A stretch of DNA of 51,548 bases from a bacterium (GTDB lineage: Bacteria > Hydrothermota > UBA3073 > JACQXS01 > JAQTXJ01). Positions 8,112 through 17,799 of this stretch are shown here, piece after piece. The stretch lies in assembly GCA_028688815.1 (NCBI GenBank), contig JAQTXJ010000005.1:1-51548 (forward strand). The letters run 5' to 3'. The notes under the pieces were generated by a model. It saw only the letters and a list, made by a program, of their open reading frames with translations. It was not told where the DNA came from and ran no database searches. Within the stretch, counting starts at the first letter, position 1. Each line of letters begins with the position of its first letter. Both the position numbers and the translations under genes were made by a program.

Positions 8112-9068
8112 ATGAAAAAAATTTCAGTCATTACTCCTTGTTACAATGAAGAAGAAACCATTAGAGATGTTTATGAAAAAATTAAGGAGATCTTTATCGC
8201 CTTGAAAGATACTTATGAGTACGAGCATATATTTATGGATAATTGTAGTACCGATAAAACTCTTCCCATTCTAAAAGAGCTTGCCAAGGATAACAAGAGA
8301 GTAAAGATTTTGTCTTATTCCAAAAACTTTGGGTCTGTGAAAAGCGGAATAGTTGGTTATACCTATGCTAGTGGTGATGCTGTAGTTAGTTTCGAAGCTA
8401 ATTTTAAAGACCCTCCAGAATTAATTAATACTTTTATAAATTACTGGGAAAAAGGATTTGATGTAGTTTATGGTATAAGAAAAAAAACTGGGGATAAATT
8501 TTTTATGCGTTCTATGCGCAGGTTCTTTTATTGGTTTTGTAACCTTTTATCCCGGGAAAATCTACCTTTGAATGTAGGAAGCTTTTGCTTATTAGATCGG
8601 AAAGTAGTTAATGAATTAATTAAGTTAGACGACCACAAACCATATACGCGGGGGATAATAGCGTCCATTGGTTTCCAGCAGATTGGAGTTGAATACGTAA
8701 GAGGAAAAAGGCCTAAAGGAAAATCTAAAAGTGATATGGCTTACCTTATTGATTTAGCCATTAATGCTATTATTAGTTATTCTATTAAACCAATTAGGTT
8801 TTGCACTTTTATAGGAATGGGGTTGGCAGGATTAAGTTTCTTGACCGCAATAGTATATTTTATTCTCAAATTATTCTTTTGGCATGCGCAGATTCCTGCT
8901 GTATCTGCCTTGATTATGGCGGTTCTGTTTTTTGCGGGAATTCAACTTTTTTTCCTTGGAATAATAGGCGAATATGTTGGCGCGATTCATTCTCAAGTAC
9001 GTAAAAAACCTTATGTTGTAATCAAAGAAAAGATTAATTTTGATGATGTAAACGATCATAATGAGTGA
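8112..9068 (+). CDS. Membrane-bound family 2 glycosyltransferase (GtrB/ArnC-like)
   Basis: The GT2 catalytic domain begins ISVITPCYNEEETIRDVYEK. It is followed by two long hydrophobic helices (residues ~230-300, with FIGMGLAGLSFLTAIVYFIL and the FFAGIQLFFLGIIGEYVGAI segment), the classic layout of polyprenyl-phosphate glycosyltransferases such as GtrB and ArnC. These load one sugar onto undecaprenyl phosphate for later transfer on the outer face of the membrane. Where the usual DxD is expected the sequence reads FEANFKDPPE, so the metal site is shifted or degenerate. The ORF track begins at a TTG (8088); ATG 8112 matches family N-termini. The stop lies just past the next gene's start (overlap 8 bp), indicating coupling to rfbH. 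Confidence 0.85.
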   Translation: MKKISVITPCYNEEETIRDVYEKIKEIFIALKDTYEYEHIFMDNCSTDKTLPILKELAKDNKRVKILSYSKNFGSVKSGIVGYTYASGDAVVSFEANFKDPPELINTFINYWEKGFDVVYGIRKKTGDKFFMRSMRRFFYWFCNLLSRENLPLNVGSFCLLDRKVVNELIKLDDHKPYTRGIIASIGFQQIGVEYVRGKRPKGKSKSDMAYLIDLAINAIISYSIKPIRFCTFIGMGLAGLSFLTAIVYFILKLFFWHAQIPAVSALIMAVLFFAGIQLFFLGIIGEYVGAIHSQVRKKPYVVIKEKINFDDVNDHNE

Positions 9069-10371
9069 GAAAAAACTTAGACAAGAGATTTTTGATAAGG
9101 TTGAAAAATTACACAAATTAAAAAGTCCGGAAAAATTTGTTCCCGGAAAAACAAGAATTAATTATGCTGGAAGAGTTTATGACGAAAAAGAAATAGTTAA
9201 TCTGATAGATGCTTCTCTTGATTTCTGGCTTACAGCAGGAAGATATGCATCAACATTTGAGAAAAATTTTGCACAATTTTTAGGATTAAAATATTGCCTT
9301 CTGACTAATTCCGGTTCCTCGGCTAATCTTTTGGCGGTTTCTGCTTTAACTTCTCCTAAATTAGGCAAGAGGAGATTAAAATCTGGCGATGAAGTTATCA
9401 CTACTGCCTGTGGATTTCCTACGACACTAAATCCAATTATTCAGAATAATCTTATCCCGGTTTTTATTGATGTAGATTTAGAAACATATAACATTAAAGT
9501 AAATCAGATTGAAAAGGCAATAACAAAAAAAACTAAAGCAATATTTGTTGCCCATACATTGGGTAATACGTCTAATCTTGATGAAATTATGGAAATAGTA
9601 AAAAAATATAATTTATGGTTTATTGAAGATAATTGTGATGCTTTAGGTACGAAATTTAAAAATAAATATACCGGAACATTTGGGCATATATCAACTTGTA
9701 GTTTTTATCCTGCTCATCATATTACAATGGGAGAAGGAGGCGCGGTCTTAACGAATGACCCATTATTGAAGAAAATAATTGTCTCTTTAAGGGATTGGGG
9801 GAGAGATTGTTGCTGTGAACCCGGAAATGATAATACTTGTGAAAAAAGATTTGACTGGCAATTTGGAAAACTGCCGGTCGGGTATGACCACAAATATGTT
9901 TATTCACACATAGGATATAATTTTAAAATTACGGATATGCAAGCATCCATAGGGCTAGCCCAGCTAAAAAAATTGCCTTCTTTTATTGAAATAAGAAAAA
10001 AGAATTTCAATTTTCTTTCCGAAAAATTAAAAAAATATGAAAAATATTTTTTTCTCCCACAAGTAACAAAAAATTCTGAGCCCAGTTGGTTTGGTTTCCC
10101 TATCCTAATAAAAGAAGATGCCCCATTTTCAAGAGCGGATATTGTCAAATATCTGGAAAAATATAAGATTGCTACAAGAATGCTTTTCGGTGGGAATTTG
10201 ATCAAACAACCTGCTTATGAAGAGATAAAATATAGAGTCGTTGGTTCACTAAAAAATACAGATGTAGTAATGAATAATCTTTTTTGGATTGGTGTATATC
10301 CAGGGATGACAGAAGAAAAATTAGAGTATATAATAAAAATATTCACCCAATACTCACATTTGGTTAGATAA
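9061..10371 (+). CDS. rfbH: CDP-4-keto-6-deoxyglucose 3-dehydratase (RfbH/DdhC/E1-type)
   Basis: This 436-residue DegT/DnrJ/EryC1-fold protein has a diagnostic substitution. The PLP-Lys of aminotransferases is replaced by His in SFYPAHHITMGEGGAV, as in E1, which uses PMP and a [2Fe-2S] cluster to remove the C3 hydroxyl of CDP-6-deoxy-4-keto-glucose. The cluster cysteines are in the segment DCCCEPGNDNTC. The product is the precursor of 3,6-dideoxyhexoses such as abequose, paratose and tyvelose. The partner genes for CDP-glucose formation (rfbF, rfbG) and the E3 reductase are not in this window; they may lie upstream of base 1. The gene overlaps the membrane glycosyltransferase by 8 bp, which suggests that transferase may handle the dideoxy sugar. 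Confidence 0.9.
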   Translation: MSEKKLRQEIFDKVEKLHKLKSPEKFVPGKTRINYAGRVYDEKEIVNLIDASLDFWLTAGRYASTFEKNFAQFLGLKYCLLTNSGSSANLLAVSALTSPKLGKRRLKSGDEVITTACGFPTTLNPIIQNNLIPVFIDVDLETYNIKVNQIEKAITKKTKAIFVAHTLGNTSNLDEIMEIVKKYNLWFIEDNCDALGTKFKNKYTGTFGHISTCSFYPAHHITMGEGGAVLTNDPLLKKIIVSLRDWGRDCCCEPGNDNTCEKRFDWQFGKLPVGYDHKYVYSHIGYNFKITDMQASIGLAQLKKLPSFIEIRKKNFNFLSEKLKKYEKYFFLPQVTKNSEPSWFGFPILIKEDAPFSRADIVKYLEKYKIATRMLFGGNLIKQPAYEEIKYRVVGSLKNTDVVMNNLFWIGVYPGMTEEKLEYIIKIFTQYSHLVR

Positions 10372-10409
10372 AACCAAATTACAATCTTTTAATCCATAAT
10401 TTTATTCTC

Positions 10410-10437
10410 TTGACTTCATTATATTTTAATATAAAAT
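10410..10437 (+). promoter_or_regulatory. Promoter of the secreted-protein pseudogene
   Basis: TTGACT, 16 bp, TAAAAT: five of six matches in each box. The -10 ends 18 bp before the ATG at 10456, and a GGGAGGGA ribosome-binding site lies between them. Confidence 0.65.
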
Positions 10438-10455
10438 ACCGCGGGAGGGATAATT

Positions 10456-11334
10456 ATGAAAAACTTTTTTTGGGCATTACTTTTTTTGTCTGTACCGCTT
10501 AAAGCTGAATATGTTCCAATTGGTGATAGCGGAACATTATCATTAAATAAACCTTTTTGTGGTTCTTGAAACTTTAACATAAGGTACCAGGTTCTGGTAC
10601 TTAAAAATGAAATGCCGGCAGATTCATTGAAAATAAATCAAATAGCTATATTTTGTAATGATTCTAACTACCTTAATGCAAGTTTTTACAATTTTAATCT
10701 CTACGCTGTTCACACTTCTTTGTCGGAATTGACGACATCTTTTGATAGTAACTATGTCGATACGCCTTTTTTAGTTATGCATAGAGATACTTTAGCTTTT
10801 CAATGTGCTTACAATCAATGGACAGCGTTGCCATTTGACAGCATCTTTAAGTATAACAAAACGGATAATCTTATATTTGAAATTCAATGGAACGGTTCCG
10901 ATGCAGGTTCAGTTTATAGCCGTGCATTTGTTACGGATGTGCCTAGAGTTCTAGATGGCTACATAGGTTTTCCAACCGGGACATTGCACTCTTCTATGAA
11001 TAGTTTGCAGATTTACTACTCAACCTATGGAGTAGAGGAAAAATCGAAGAGCATTGCCTCCAATAAAAAATTGTATAATTATCCTAACCCTGTTATAAAC
11101 TCAACGGAAATTAATTATGAACTTCCATATAACACAGAGGTGAATATTACAATCTATAATCTGTCAGGACAAAAAATAACAACGCTTGTATCCGAATACA
11201 AAAAAGCAGGTTGTTATACTGTGAAATGGAATGGGAAAGATAATCATAATAACAAAGTAAATACAGGAACTTATTTTTATACTCTTAAAACCAACGACTA
11301 TAGGATATCCAACAAGCTAACTATACTGAAATAA
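10456..11334 (+). pseudogene. Secreted protein with FlgD/T9SS-type C-terminal tail, interrupted by one in-frame TGA
   Basis: The ATG at 10456 follows a good Shine-Dalgarno and encodes a signal peptide (MKNFFWALLFLSVPLKAEYV). After 37 codons the frame meets TGA at 10567-10569. It then stays open in the same frame to 11334; the ORF track lists only the part from 10612. Residues either side of the stop read FCGS-stop-NFNIRYQV, so a TGG (Trp) to TGA change would explain it. The C-terminal ~85 residues (YPNPV, then VNITIYNLSGQKITTLV, ending SNKLTILK) are a FlgD-like/type A sorting tail used for type IX secretion or cell-surface anchoring. The middle is unrecognised. It could be a true pseudogene, a sequencing error, or rare readthrough. 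TGA ends other genes here, so general recoding is unlikely. Confidence 0.7.
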
Positions 11335-11397
11335 CCCGACGTAATATATACGATTTAAAAATTGTTTAGAAAAAAGTAGTTGTTAGATTGGGGATAT

Positions 11398-13122
11398 TTA
11401 TTCTTGCCAATTTATCACGATCCACCGTTGTTCGGTCCCGTCATATAAAAGAGTTACGCTACCTGAACCGTTGGTGGTTATGTCTGTATCTCTTAATGTA
11501 TATATTCCATTGACCGAATTTATTCCACTATTATTCTTGATTGTCATATTTTGATTAGTGGAATTATATATTATAATTACTTTATTTGCAGCTATAGGGG
11601 CAAAGCCATTAATTGAAAAAGGTTGAGTAGGCCCGGATATTCTAAAATAAGTTTTATCTGATAATATTATATCATTATTATTTTCATTTGATAGTAAAAG
11701 TTCTTCATTAGATAATATTAAATTATTATTTGTAATCAGATTACCATTTACTTTTACATTTCCTGCAAAATATCCTGCATAGTTCTTGCTCGTCGTTGAT
11801 GTGCTACAAAATAAGGCAATGCTGTCTGAAATAAAATGTCCACCATATGCTACTCCACCTGTTGAAACTGTGCAACTTGATGTTGCTTTTACTCCATAAA
11901 TATTTGTTTTTCCCATTCCTGATGCTCTAATATTTATTCCATATCCATTTTGGTTTTCTACGGATGTATCATAACTCATTGTAAATATTCCGGCAGACAT
12001 AGTACCAGTTGACAAACCAGTCGCCTCTCCTTTTATTGCACATTTTGACCCGCGCCCAGAATTGTTCCCAGTTCCAATTTGAAATAATCCACCATACTGA
12101 TAACCATTCCCTTTATTGTATGATTGACCTAATACGCCTACTGTGGTTAAATCTCCTACCTTGCCATTTCGTAAGTCTGCCCAACCACGTATGCCCTTTA
12201 CCGGGCCACCGTAAATTGAATCACTTGTGTAGGAAATCATGCCTGCCTCAAATGCCTGACAGGGAGCTGTATGTCCCCAAAGTTCTCCCCATACGCTACC
12301 TGCTTGATAGTCTTGAACCGGAGTTCCGTCCGGCAATGTGTCAAATCCATTATAAGATACCACAATCCCCAATCCTTCCCATCCACTCGTTCTGTTATTA
12401 ACGGGATCTAACTTGATTCTAAGTGCTGAATTTATTCCTTGTGGAATACTGTCAGGGTTAGGTGCTATATATTGATGCCAATTATTAGTATCGGGTCTAT
12501 CAATTCGCCAAAAATATGGGCTGGTTGAGTCCATAAGTACATAAGTTGAACGGATAAACGCATATTTAACGGTATCTGCATAAGTTGAATGCTCTGCTCT
12601 CATTGCATAAGGGATGCTTACTAATTTTTTTCTCGGCGATAATATCTGGCTGTCTATCTGTGTTTCAACCCACAAAGGATTGCCTATAAATATAGATGTG
12701 GGAATGGGATTGATACTACCAAGTAAAACATTGAATGCTCCTTTAACAACTGGTACACTTGTTTGAGTCTCATTCCATAAAACATTTCCTGTAGTAGAAT
12801 CATTGTATATACTAAATTTCATACTGAAATTTCCCATAATGTCTAAACCTGATGTGTCATTTTTTTTCTCAAGATACCCCTGATAATTTATTTCTTGAGG
12901 AATTGTCTGCACTGATTTATTTATGAACGTGAGGGGTGTTGTTTTATCTAAAAGTTTGTTGGGAATCTTCTGATTTTGATTTATGGCTTTTGCTTGTATT
13001 TCAAAAGCTAGTGTGTTCATTAAAATACTAATTATAATCCATCTCATATTATCTATTAAGGCATAGTGTAAAACACAAGAGTGTTTAAGCTTGATATATA
13101 ATTTGTCAATACTTTTTTTCAT
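11398..13122 (-). CDS. Large secreted surface protein with tail-fibre-like body
   Basis: This 574-residue protein has a hydrophobic signal-like segment beginning at Met26 (MRWIIISILMNTLAFEIQAKA), so the true start may be Met26 (13047); the first 25 residues would be unusual ahead of a signal peptide. Residues ~75-185 form a module familiar in surface proteins of FCB-type and WOR-3 genomes: PQEINYQGYL, then FSMKFSIYND, VKGAFNVLLGS and RKKLVSIPYAMRAEHS. The C-terminal half is rich in Gly, Asn, Ser and Thr with short beta-strand repeats, like carbohydrate-binding or tail-fibre proteins. It runs opposite to both neighbours. An adhesive or structural surface role is inferred; no enzyme motif is seen. 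Confidence 0.72.
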   Translation of the reverse strand: MKKSIDKLYIKLKHSCVLHYALIDNMRWIIISILMNTLAFEIQAKAINQNQKIPNKLLDKTTPLTFINKSVQTIPQEINYQGYLEKKNDTSGLDIMGNFSMKFSIYNDSTTGNVLWNETQTSVPVVKGAFNVLLGSINPIPTSIFIGNPLWVETQIDSQILSPRKKLVSIPYAMRAEHSTYADTVKYAFIRSTYVLMDSTSPYFWRIDRPDTNNWHQYIAPNPDSIPQGINSALRIKLDPVNNRTSGWEGLGIVVSYNGFDTLPDGTPVQDYQAGSVWGELWGHTAPCQAFEAGMISYTSDSIYGGPVKGIRGWADLRNGKVGDLTTVGVLGQSYNKGNGYQYGGLFQIGTGNNSGRGSKCAIKGEATGLSTGTMSAGIFTMSYDTSVENQNGYGINIRASGMGKTNIYGVKATSSCTVSTGGVAYGGHFISDSIALFCSTSTTSKNYAGYFAGNVKVNGNLITNNNLILSNEELLLSNENNNDIILSDKTYFRISGPTQPFSINGFAPIAANKVIIIYNSTNQNMTIKNNSGINSVNGIYTLRDTDITTNGSGSVTLLYDGTEQRWIVINWQE

Positions 13123-13168
13123 ATATTCACTCAGTAGAATTACAACAAGTGATTCAGTTTTATTTCAT

Positions 13169-13196
13169 TTGACAATACTTATTAAAGTTATATCCT
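13169..13196 (+). promoter_or_regulatory. Promoter of the MoxR gene, nearly leaderless
   Basis: TTGACA, 16 bp, TATCCT (-10 with four matches). The predicted transcription start falls at or immediately before the ATG at 13204, and no Shine-Dalgarno is present. Confidence 0.45.
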
Positions 13197-13203
13197 TATA
13201 AAA

Positions 13204-14178
13204 ATGAATGACATTGAATATGTTGAGAAGCTTGTTGCCGCCAAAAAACAAATTATTACGGAGCTTAAAAAATGTATTGTAGGACAGGATGATGTAATAA
13301 ACCAGATTTTAGTTGCTCTTTTTTCACAGGGACACTGTATTTTATTGGGAGTGCCGGGTTTAGCAAAAACCTTACTCGTAAACACTATTGCATCTGCTCT
13401 TTCTTTAAAATTCAACCGTATTCAATTCACTCCTGACCTTATGCCTTCGGATATAACAGGTACGGATATAATTGAACAGGATGTTGTTAGCGGGAAACGA
13501 ATCTTCAGATTTGTAAAAGGTCCTGTATTTGCAAATATAGTTCTTGCAGACGAAATTAACCGTACTCCGCCGAAAACTCAATCGGCTTTATTACAGGCTA
13601 TGCAAGAATATAATGTTACGGCATCAGGAATTACTTATAAATTGGAACATCCGTTTTTTGTTCTTGCCACTCAGAATCCAATTGAACAGGAAGGTACATA
13701 CCCTCTGCCTGAAGCCCAACTTGATAGATTTATGTGCGAAATAGAAATTGATTATCCGACAATGGAAGAGGAATGTAAAATCGTTGAAACTACAACTTCA
13801 CAATATGTTCCTGTGATTGAAAAAGTATTAGGTATGGATGATATACTGGAATTGCAAAAACTAATAAGAAAAATCCCTGTTCCTGATATGCTTATTCAGT
13901 CTGTCGTAAAGTTTGTCAATCGTACAAGACCAAATTCCGAAGCTCCTAAATACGTAAATGATTGGATTGCCTGGGGTGCTAGTCCCCGCGCTAGCCAGTA
14001 TTTGATTCTTGGGGCAAAAGCTTGTGCCGCACTTGATGGTAGATATACTCCTTCCATAGAAGATGTAAAATATATGGCGATACCCGTTTTAAGACACCGC
14101 ATTATCCCAAATTTTCACGCCGAAGCAGATAACATAACTACTGTGGAAATAATAAAACGATTGTTAAAAGAGATTTAA
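13204..14178 (+). CDS. MoxR-family AAA+ ATPase
   Basis: This 324-residue AAA+ protein has Walker A GVPGLAKT, Walker B IVLADEINR, a sensor-type ATQNPIEQEGTYPLPEAQLD segment and the C-terminal lid typical of MoxR. MoxR ATPases act as chaperones that insert metals or remodel partner complexes, and their genes are normally followed by DUF58 and VWA-domain genes. Here none follows: the next gene on this strand is absent and rnpB runs in from the opposite strand. It is therefore an orphan MoxR, and its client is probably encoded elsewhere. Start 13204 is the only plausible ATG and has almost no leader. Confidence 0.9.
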   Translation: MNDIEYVEKLVAAKKQIITELKKCIVGQDDVINQILVALFSQGHCILLGVPGLAKTLLVNTIASALSLKFNRIQFTPDLMPSDITGTDIIEQDVVSGKRIFRFVKGPVFANIVLADEINRTPPKTQSALLQAMQEYNVTASGITYKLEHPFFVLATQNPIEQEGTYPLPEAQLDRFMCEIEIDYPTMEEECKIVETTTSQYVPVIEKVLGMDDILELQKLIRKIPVPDMLIQSVVKFVNRTRPNSEAPKYVNDWIAWGASPRASQYLILGAKACAALDGRYTPSIEDVKYMAIPVLRHRIIPNFHAEADNITTVEIIKRLLKEI

Positions 14179-14292
14179 ACTATTTTAATCTTTTAAAAAT
14201 TTGTTCTGCACAATATTTACCCAAGTACAATATCTTTCTAAATATAATCCCATAAGGGATAATCTATAAGTGACTTGCAATTTTTTAAAAAT

Positions 14293-14676
14293 CCAAGTAA
14301 GCCTATAAGCCGGGTTCTGTTAGTATGTTTACACATACTGACGATTATTTATCTAAGCGACCTACCCGAAAGCATACCTGTCTGTTGCCAGACAGAAAGG
14401 ACGAGCAATCCATGCTTTCTAATTGGTCTTGCACCGAACAGGGTTTGCCCCACCTTATCATTACTGACAAAATGAGTGAGCTCTTACCTCACTGTTTCAC
14501 CCTTGTCTCGCATTGCTGCGGGACGGTATAGTTTCTGTTGCACTTTCCGTCGGCTTTTGCCGCCCCTATCCCCCAGCAAATGCTGGGATACAGGGTGTTC
14601 TGCTCTGTGGTGCCCGGACTTTCCTCTCTATAAGTTTCAAAAGAAAAATATAAAGCAATCGTCCGACTTACTTGAA
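14293..14676 (-). ncRNA. rnpB: RNase P RNA
   Basis: Read on the minus strand, this stretch has the universal RNase P RNA core near its 5' end (GAGGAAAGTCCGGGC), the internal GGTAAGAGCTCAC and GGGCAAACCC elements, and the 3' signature CAGAACCCGGCTTATAGGC. The ends pair to form helix P1 (AAGTAAG at 5' with CTTACTT at 3'), which sets the boundaries to within a few bases. It is the catalytic RNA that matures tRNA 5' ends. It lies just downstream of the large TPR/ATPase gene on the same strand. ORFs listed across this interval in the six-frame track are spurious. Confidence 0.95.
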
Positions 14677-14727
14677 TTCTTTATATATATTTCAACGAAC
14701 TGGTATTTGCTTGTTGTTAAGGTGCTA

Positions 14728-17700
14728 TTAAGCAGATATGTCTATTGTCTTATCTTCTTTCTTTACGCATAAACTGAATTCTCCAGGGAGATTTAATACA
14801 TTCATTATAGATTTTAATAAGTACGTTTTACTATGAATGTTCTTAAATATTGAAATTGCTTCCGAATAACATTCAAAAGCTTCTTTTATTTTATTTAGTT
14901 CGTGAAATATACACCCCATAAGGAATACGCTCCTGCCTTTTGCTTTATCTTTATGTGATTTTTGGGATAACTCAAATGCTTCTGTCAAATGTTTTAATGC
15001 ACACTCGTAATCACTTCTTGCCCTGTGTAATTCGCCAAGGATTAAACAACTTTCTATTAAAAGAGCGGTGTCATCTATTTCTCTGTATAAATTATTTGCT
15101 TCGGTTAAGTAAGACAATGCATCACTTTTATTATCTCGTATAATACAAAATAATCCCCTGTTGAAAGTCGTCATTGCTTTCCATTCTTTTTCTTCTTTGG
15201 ATTTTTTATCCAGCTCGGAAATCAATTTTTCATAGGATTCATAATCTTTCATTAAGAAATAAGTAATTATAATATTATTATAAATAGTAATTATTTCATT
15301 TTTATCGGTTATTGATTTTAATACCTTTTCATAGTATTTCACGGCATCTTTATAACCATAAATAAGCCTTGCTTCATCACCTGCCCATAAGTTATAACTT
15401 GCTCCTTTTGAAGAATCCTCGGATAATTCAAGGTGATATGCGATATCCCATAAAAATTCTTCCATCTTTTCGCTATAGTATATTTCTAGCCATTCACCTA
15501 TTTTTCTGTGCAATTCAGACGAGTTTTCTACTTTGCTTTTAAGAAGTTCGTAAATTTCATTATATGTAAATCTATATTTATTATTAATAACTAATTTAAT
15601 TAGCCCAAGCTCAAGTCCCTTATCAATTATGTGGGAAAGATACCCCTCATTCTTACCGGTAAACAGAGTTAAAAAACTTATATCAAATTCGTTTCCAAGT
15701 AAAGCGGCGGTGGATAATATACTTTCTTCGTTCTTGTCCAGTTGGGTTATTTTATTTTCAAATATTTCTTTTACGGATTCAAAAGGTGTTTCTTCGTTTA
15801 TTAAGCTGTTAAGAGCTTCCTGTAATACAAATGGATTCCCTTTGGAAAGATTTTTGGCTTTTTCCAATATTGGAGCCGGTGGCACAACAGATTGTGAAAA
15901 AATTATCGAAATCATTGCATCCATATCTTTTTCAGATAAAGGATTAATTTGAATTTCCGGCATTTCTTTCCATACTTTAGAAAAACATTTTTCAATCTCG
16001 TTTTTATCCGTTATGTGTAGCCCCGAAGTACAGCATATTATTCCCTTGAAATTTTGAGAATGTTGAGCAAGATAAAAAATTAATTCAAAAGTAGATTTAT
16101 CTGCATCCTGAATATCTTCTATTATAAACAAAACAGGAGCTTCATTGGAAATCGTGTTGAGGGATGAAACTATTTTATTAAAAAACTCTATTCGTTCTTC
16201 ATCACAGATATTACATAAAATCGAGTTGCTATATTTCAAAGAAATAGGTGAATAATCTAGAAATATATCATAATTGGTAAATTCTAAATCTGTTTTTTTA
16301 TATTGATCCCAGAAAGGTAATAAAGATTTAATCTGGGCAAACAAGGCTGTTATTTCTGTCGAAAGCGTTTCATTCTTTTCTATATATTGTCTGAAAAATT
16401 GTTTAAATGGAGCATAAGGTGAGATAGGGGTGTTGCAATGTGTAATAAATGTCTGGTATCCTTTAAATTTTAATCGATCTGAAAATTCACTTAAGATTCT
16501 CGTTTTCCCTATGCCGGTTGCACCCGAAACAAAAACTACCTTCTTCCCAACGGCGAAAGCCTTTTGTAAATCTTCAAGCGTTTTTTCCTGCCCGATGAGT
16601 TGGGAACAGCTAATGGAACTACGTTTCTTAATGCTGATCTTGCTATACCCTTGCTCTAATAATGTCCTAGAGTTAGCAGCATCTGTGGGATACAGCGAGA
16701 CTTCTGTTTTTATGCTTACAGGAACTTTAGATTCGAAGTCAAATTTTTCTACGAGGTTTTTAAGGTTTTCTTGCTTCTCTTCCTTGTCTTTTTCTGCTAA
16801 ACTTGGAGAAAGTATGGTAAAAGCATCTCCGTTGTAGCGGAATAGAGTTTCTTTCTCTGCTAAATTCTCTTTTAGTAAATCTGCCATCTGGCATAATATC
16901 TTATCGCCAAGAGGTTCTCCAAACTTTTCATTTATTGTGCGGAAATGGGCAATATCAAGAAAAATAACTCCAAATGTGCGATTCTCTTGTTCGGCATTTA
17001 ATATTTCTTCCTCACAAAATTCCATAAGCGCATCACGGTCATAAAGTTGGGTGAGGCTATCTATTGACTTCCGGACAGGTTCACTTTTAATACTCGTTTC
17101 TATTGTAGATATATCAGCAGTAGAATTTTTAGTAATTTCCTCCGGGATTTTTATATCTTCTTTAGAAATTTCTCCTTTAACAAGCTTAATTGCATTACTT
17201 AGATAATTCTCCAATATAGGACTTTCTATATTTTCTGTTTTTATGCTGCTATCCGGTAAAGATGAGGCTGTTTCGCATTGAAATGGACCAAAGTTCTTCG
17301 CCTGCTCTATGCCTTCCTGAAGATATAACTCCTTTAATTCATTTATAACGGGCTCACTATTAGGAAACTTTTCGTTTATATATTCGTAGGTCTTGATTAC
17401 TTCTTCAAGGTTGTTTCTTCTGCGCATACGGTTGGCATAGTCAACAAAGTTTTCAATGGCTTCACTTTTTAATTTAAGTTGAGAATAAAGAATCCCAAGA
17501 ATGTAATATGTTTCTTCGGCATCGGGATTTATCCTTAAAATCTTTTTGGATATTGCTACAGCGTTATTATATAAAAAATCTTTTGTATAAATCTCCCTTG
17601 CTTTTTTATAGGAATTTATCGCATCATCTGTTAATTTCATCATTTTATAAATATCTCCGATAATATTATAAAAATTGGGATTGTTGGGTTCATCCTGGAT

Positions 17701-17790
17701 AAGAACCTGGTACTCTTGAAGTGCCTCGGAATACTTATATTCTTTCAAAAGGTCTTTTGCTTTTTGCTCTCTTATTTTCGTTGATTTCAT
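14728..17790 (-). CDS. TPR, degenerate GGDEF, AAA ATPase and TPR regulatory protein
   Basis: The 1020 residues read in order as follows. N-terminal TPR-like helices (1-150) lead to a GGDEF-type domain (~245-390, with DSLTQLYDRDAL and FLDIAHFRTINEKFGEPLGD). Next is an AAA-type ATPase module with Walker A VFVSGATGIGKTRILSEF and Walker B-like PVLFIIEDIQDAD. TPR repeats then fill most of the last 250 residues. The GGDEF signature itself reads NGDAF, so the glutamate needed for diguanylate cyclase activity is Ala; the domain is probably a nucleotide sensor or structural. The second half resembles STAND-type or adenylate-cyclase-associated ATPases, which act as signal hubs. No DNA-binding domain is obvious. 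A strong promoter lies immediately upstream, giving a near-leaderless start. Confidence 0.8.
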   Translation of the reverse strand: MKSTKIREQKAKDLLKEYKYSEALQEYQVLIQDEPNNPNFYNIIGDIYKMMKLTDDAINSYKKAREIYTKDFLYNNAVAISKKILRINPDAEETYYILGILYSQLKLKSEAIENFVDYANRMRRRNNLEEVIKTYEYINEKFPNSEPVINELKELYLQEGIEQAKNFGPFQCETASSLPDSSIKTENIESPILENYLSNAIKLVKGEISKEDIKIPEEITKNSTADISTIETSIKSEPVRKSIDSLTQLYDRDALMEFCEEEILNAEQENRTFGVIFLDIAHFRTINEKFGEPLGDKILCQMADLLKENLAEKETLFRYNGDAFTILSPSLAEKDKEEKQENLKNLVEKFDFESKVPVSIKTEVSLYPTDAANSRTLLEQGYSKISIKKRSSISCSQLIGQEKTLEDLQKAFAVGKKVVFVSGATGIGKTRILSEFSDRLKFKGYQTFITHCNTPISPYAPFKQFFRQYIEKNETLSTEITALFAQIKSLLPFWDQYKKTDLEFTNYDIFLDYSPISLKYSNSILCNICDEERIEFFNKIVSSLNTISNEAPVLFIIEDIQDADKSTFELIFYLAQHSQNFKGIICCTSGLHITDKNEIEKCFSKVWKEMPEIQINPLSEKDMDAMISIIFSQSVVPPAPILEKAKNLSKGNPFVLQEALNSLINEETPFESVKEIFENKITQLDKNEESILSTAALLGNEFDISFLTLFTGKNEGYLSHIIDKGLELGLIKLVINNKYRFTYNEIYELLKSKVENSSELHRKIGEWLEIYYSEKMEEFLWDIAYHLELSEDSSKGASYNLWAGDEARLIYGYKDAVKYYEKVLKSITDKNEIITIYNNIIITYFLMKDYESYEKLISELDKKSKEEKEWKAMTTFNRGLFCIIRDNKSDALSYLTEANNLYREIDDTALLIESCLILGELHRARSDYECALKHLTEAFELSQKSHKDKAKGRSVFLMGCIFHELNKIKEAFECYSEAISIFKNIHSKTYLLKSIMNVLNLPGEFSLCVKKEDKTIDISA

Positions 17791-17799
17791 TAAGTTAAA

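Noticed and set aside
10456-11334. General reassignment of TGA to Trp
   Set aside because: TGA terminates several intact genes here (for example at 1600 and 21731), so the single in-frame TGA is a local event.
14275-14772. Three ORFs of 66-98 residues on the + strand
   Set aside because: They lie across the RNase P RNA gene, whose core sequences and P1 pairing are clear; no ribosome-binding sites or protein-like composition.
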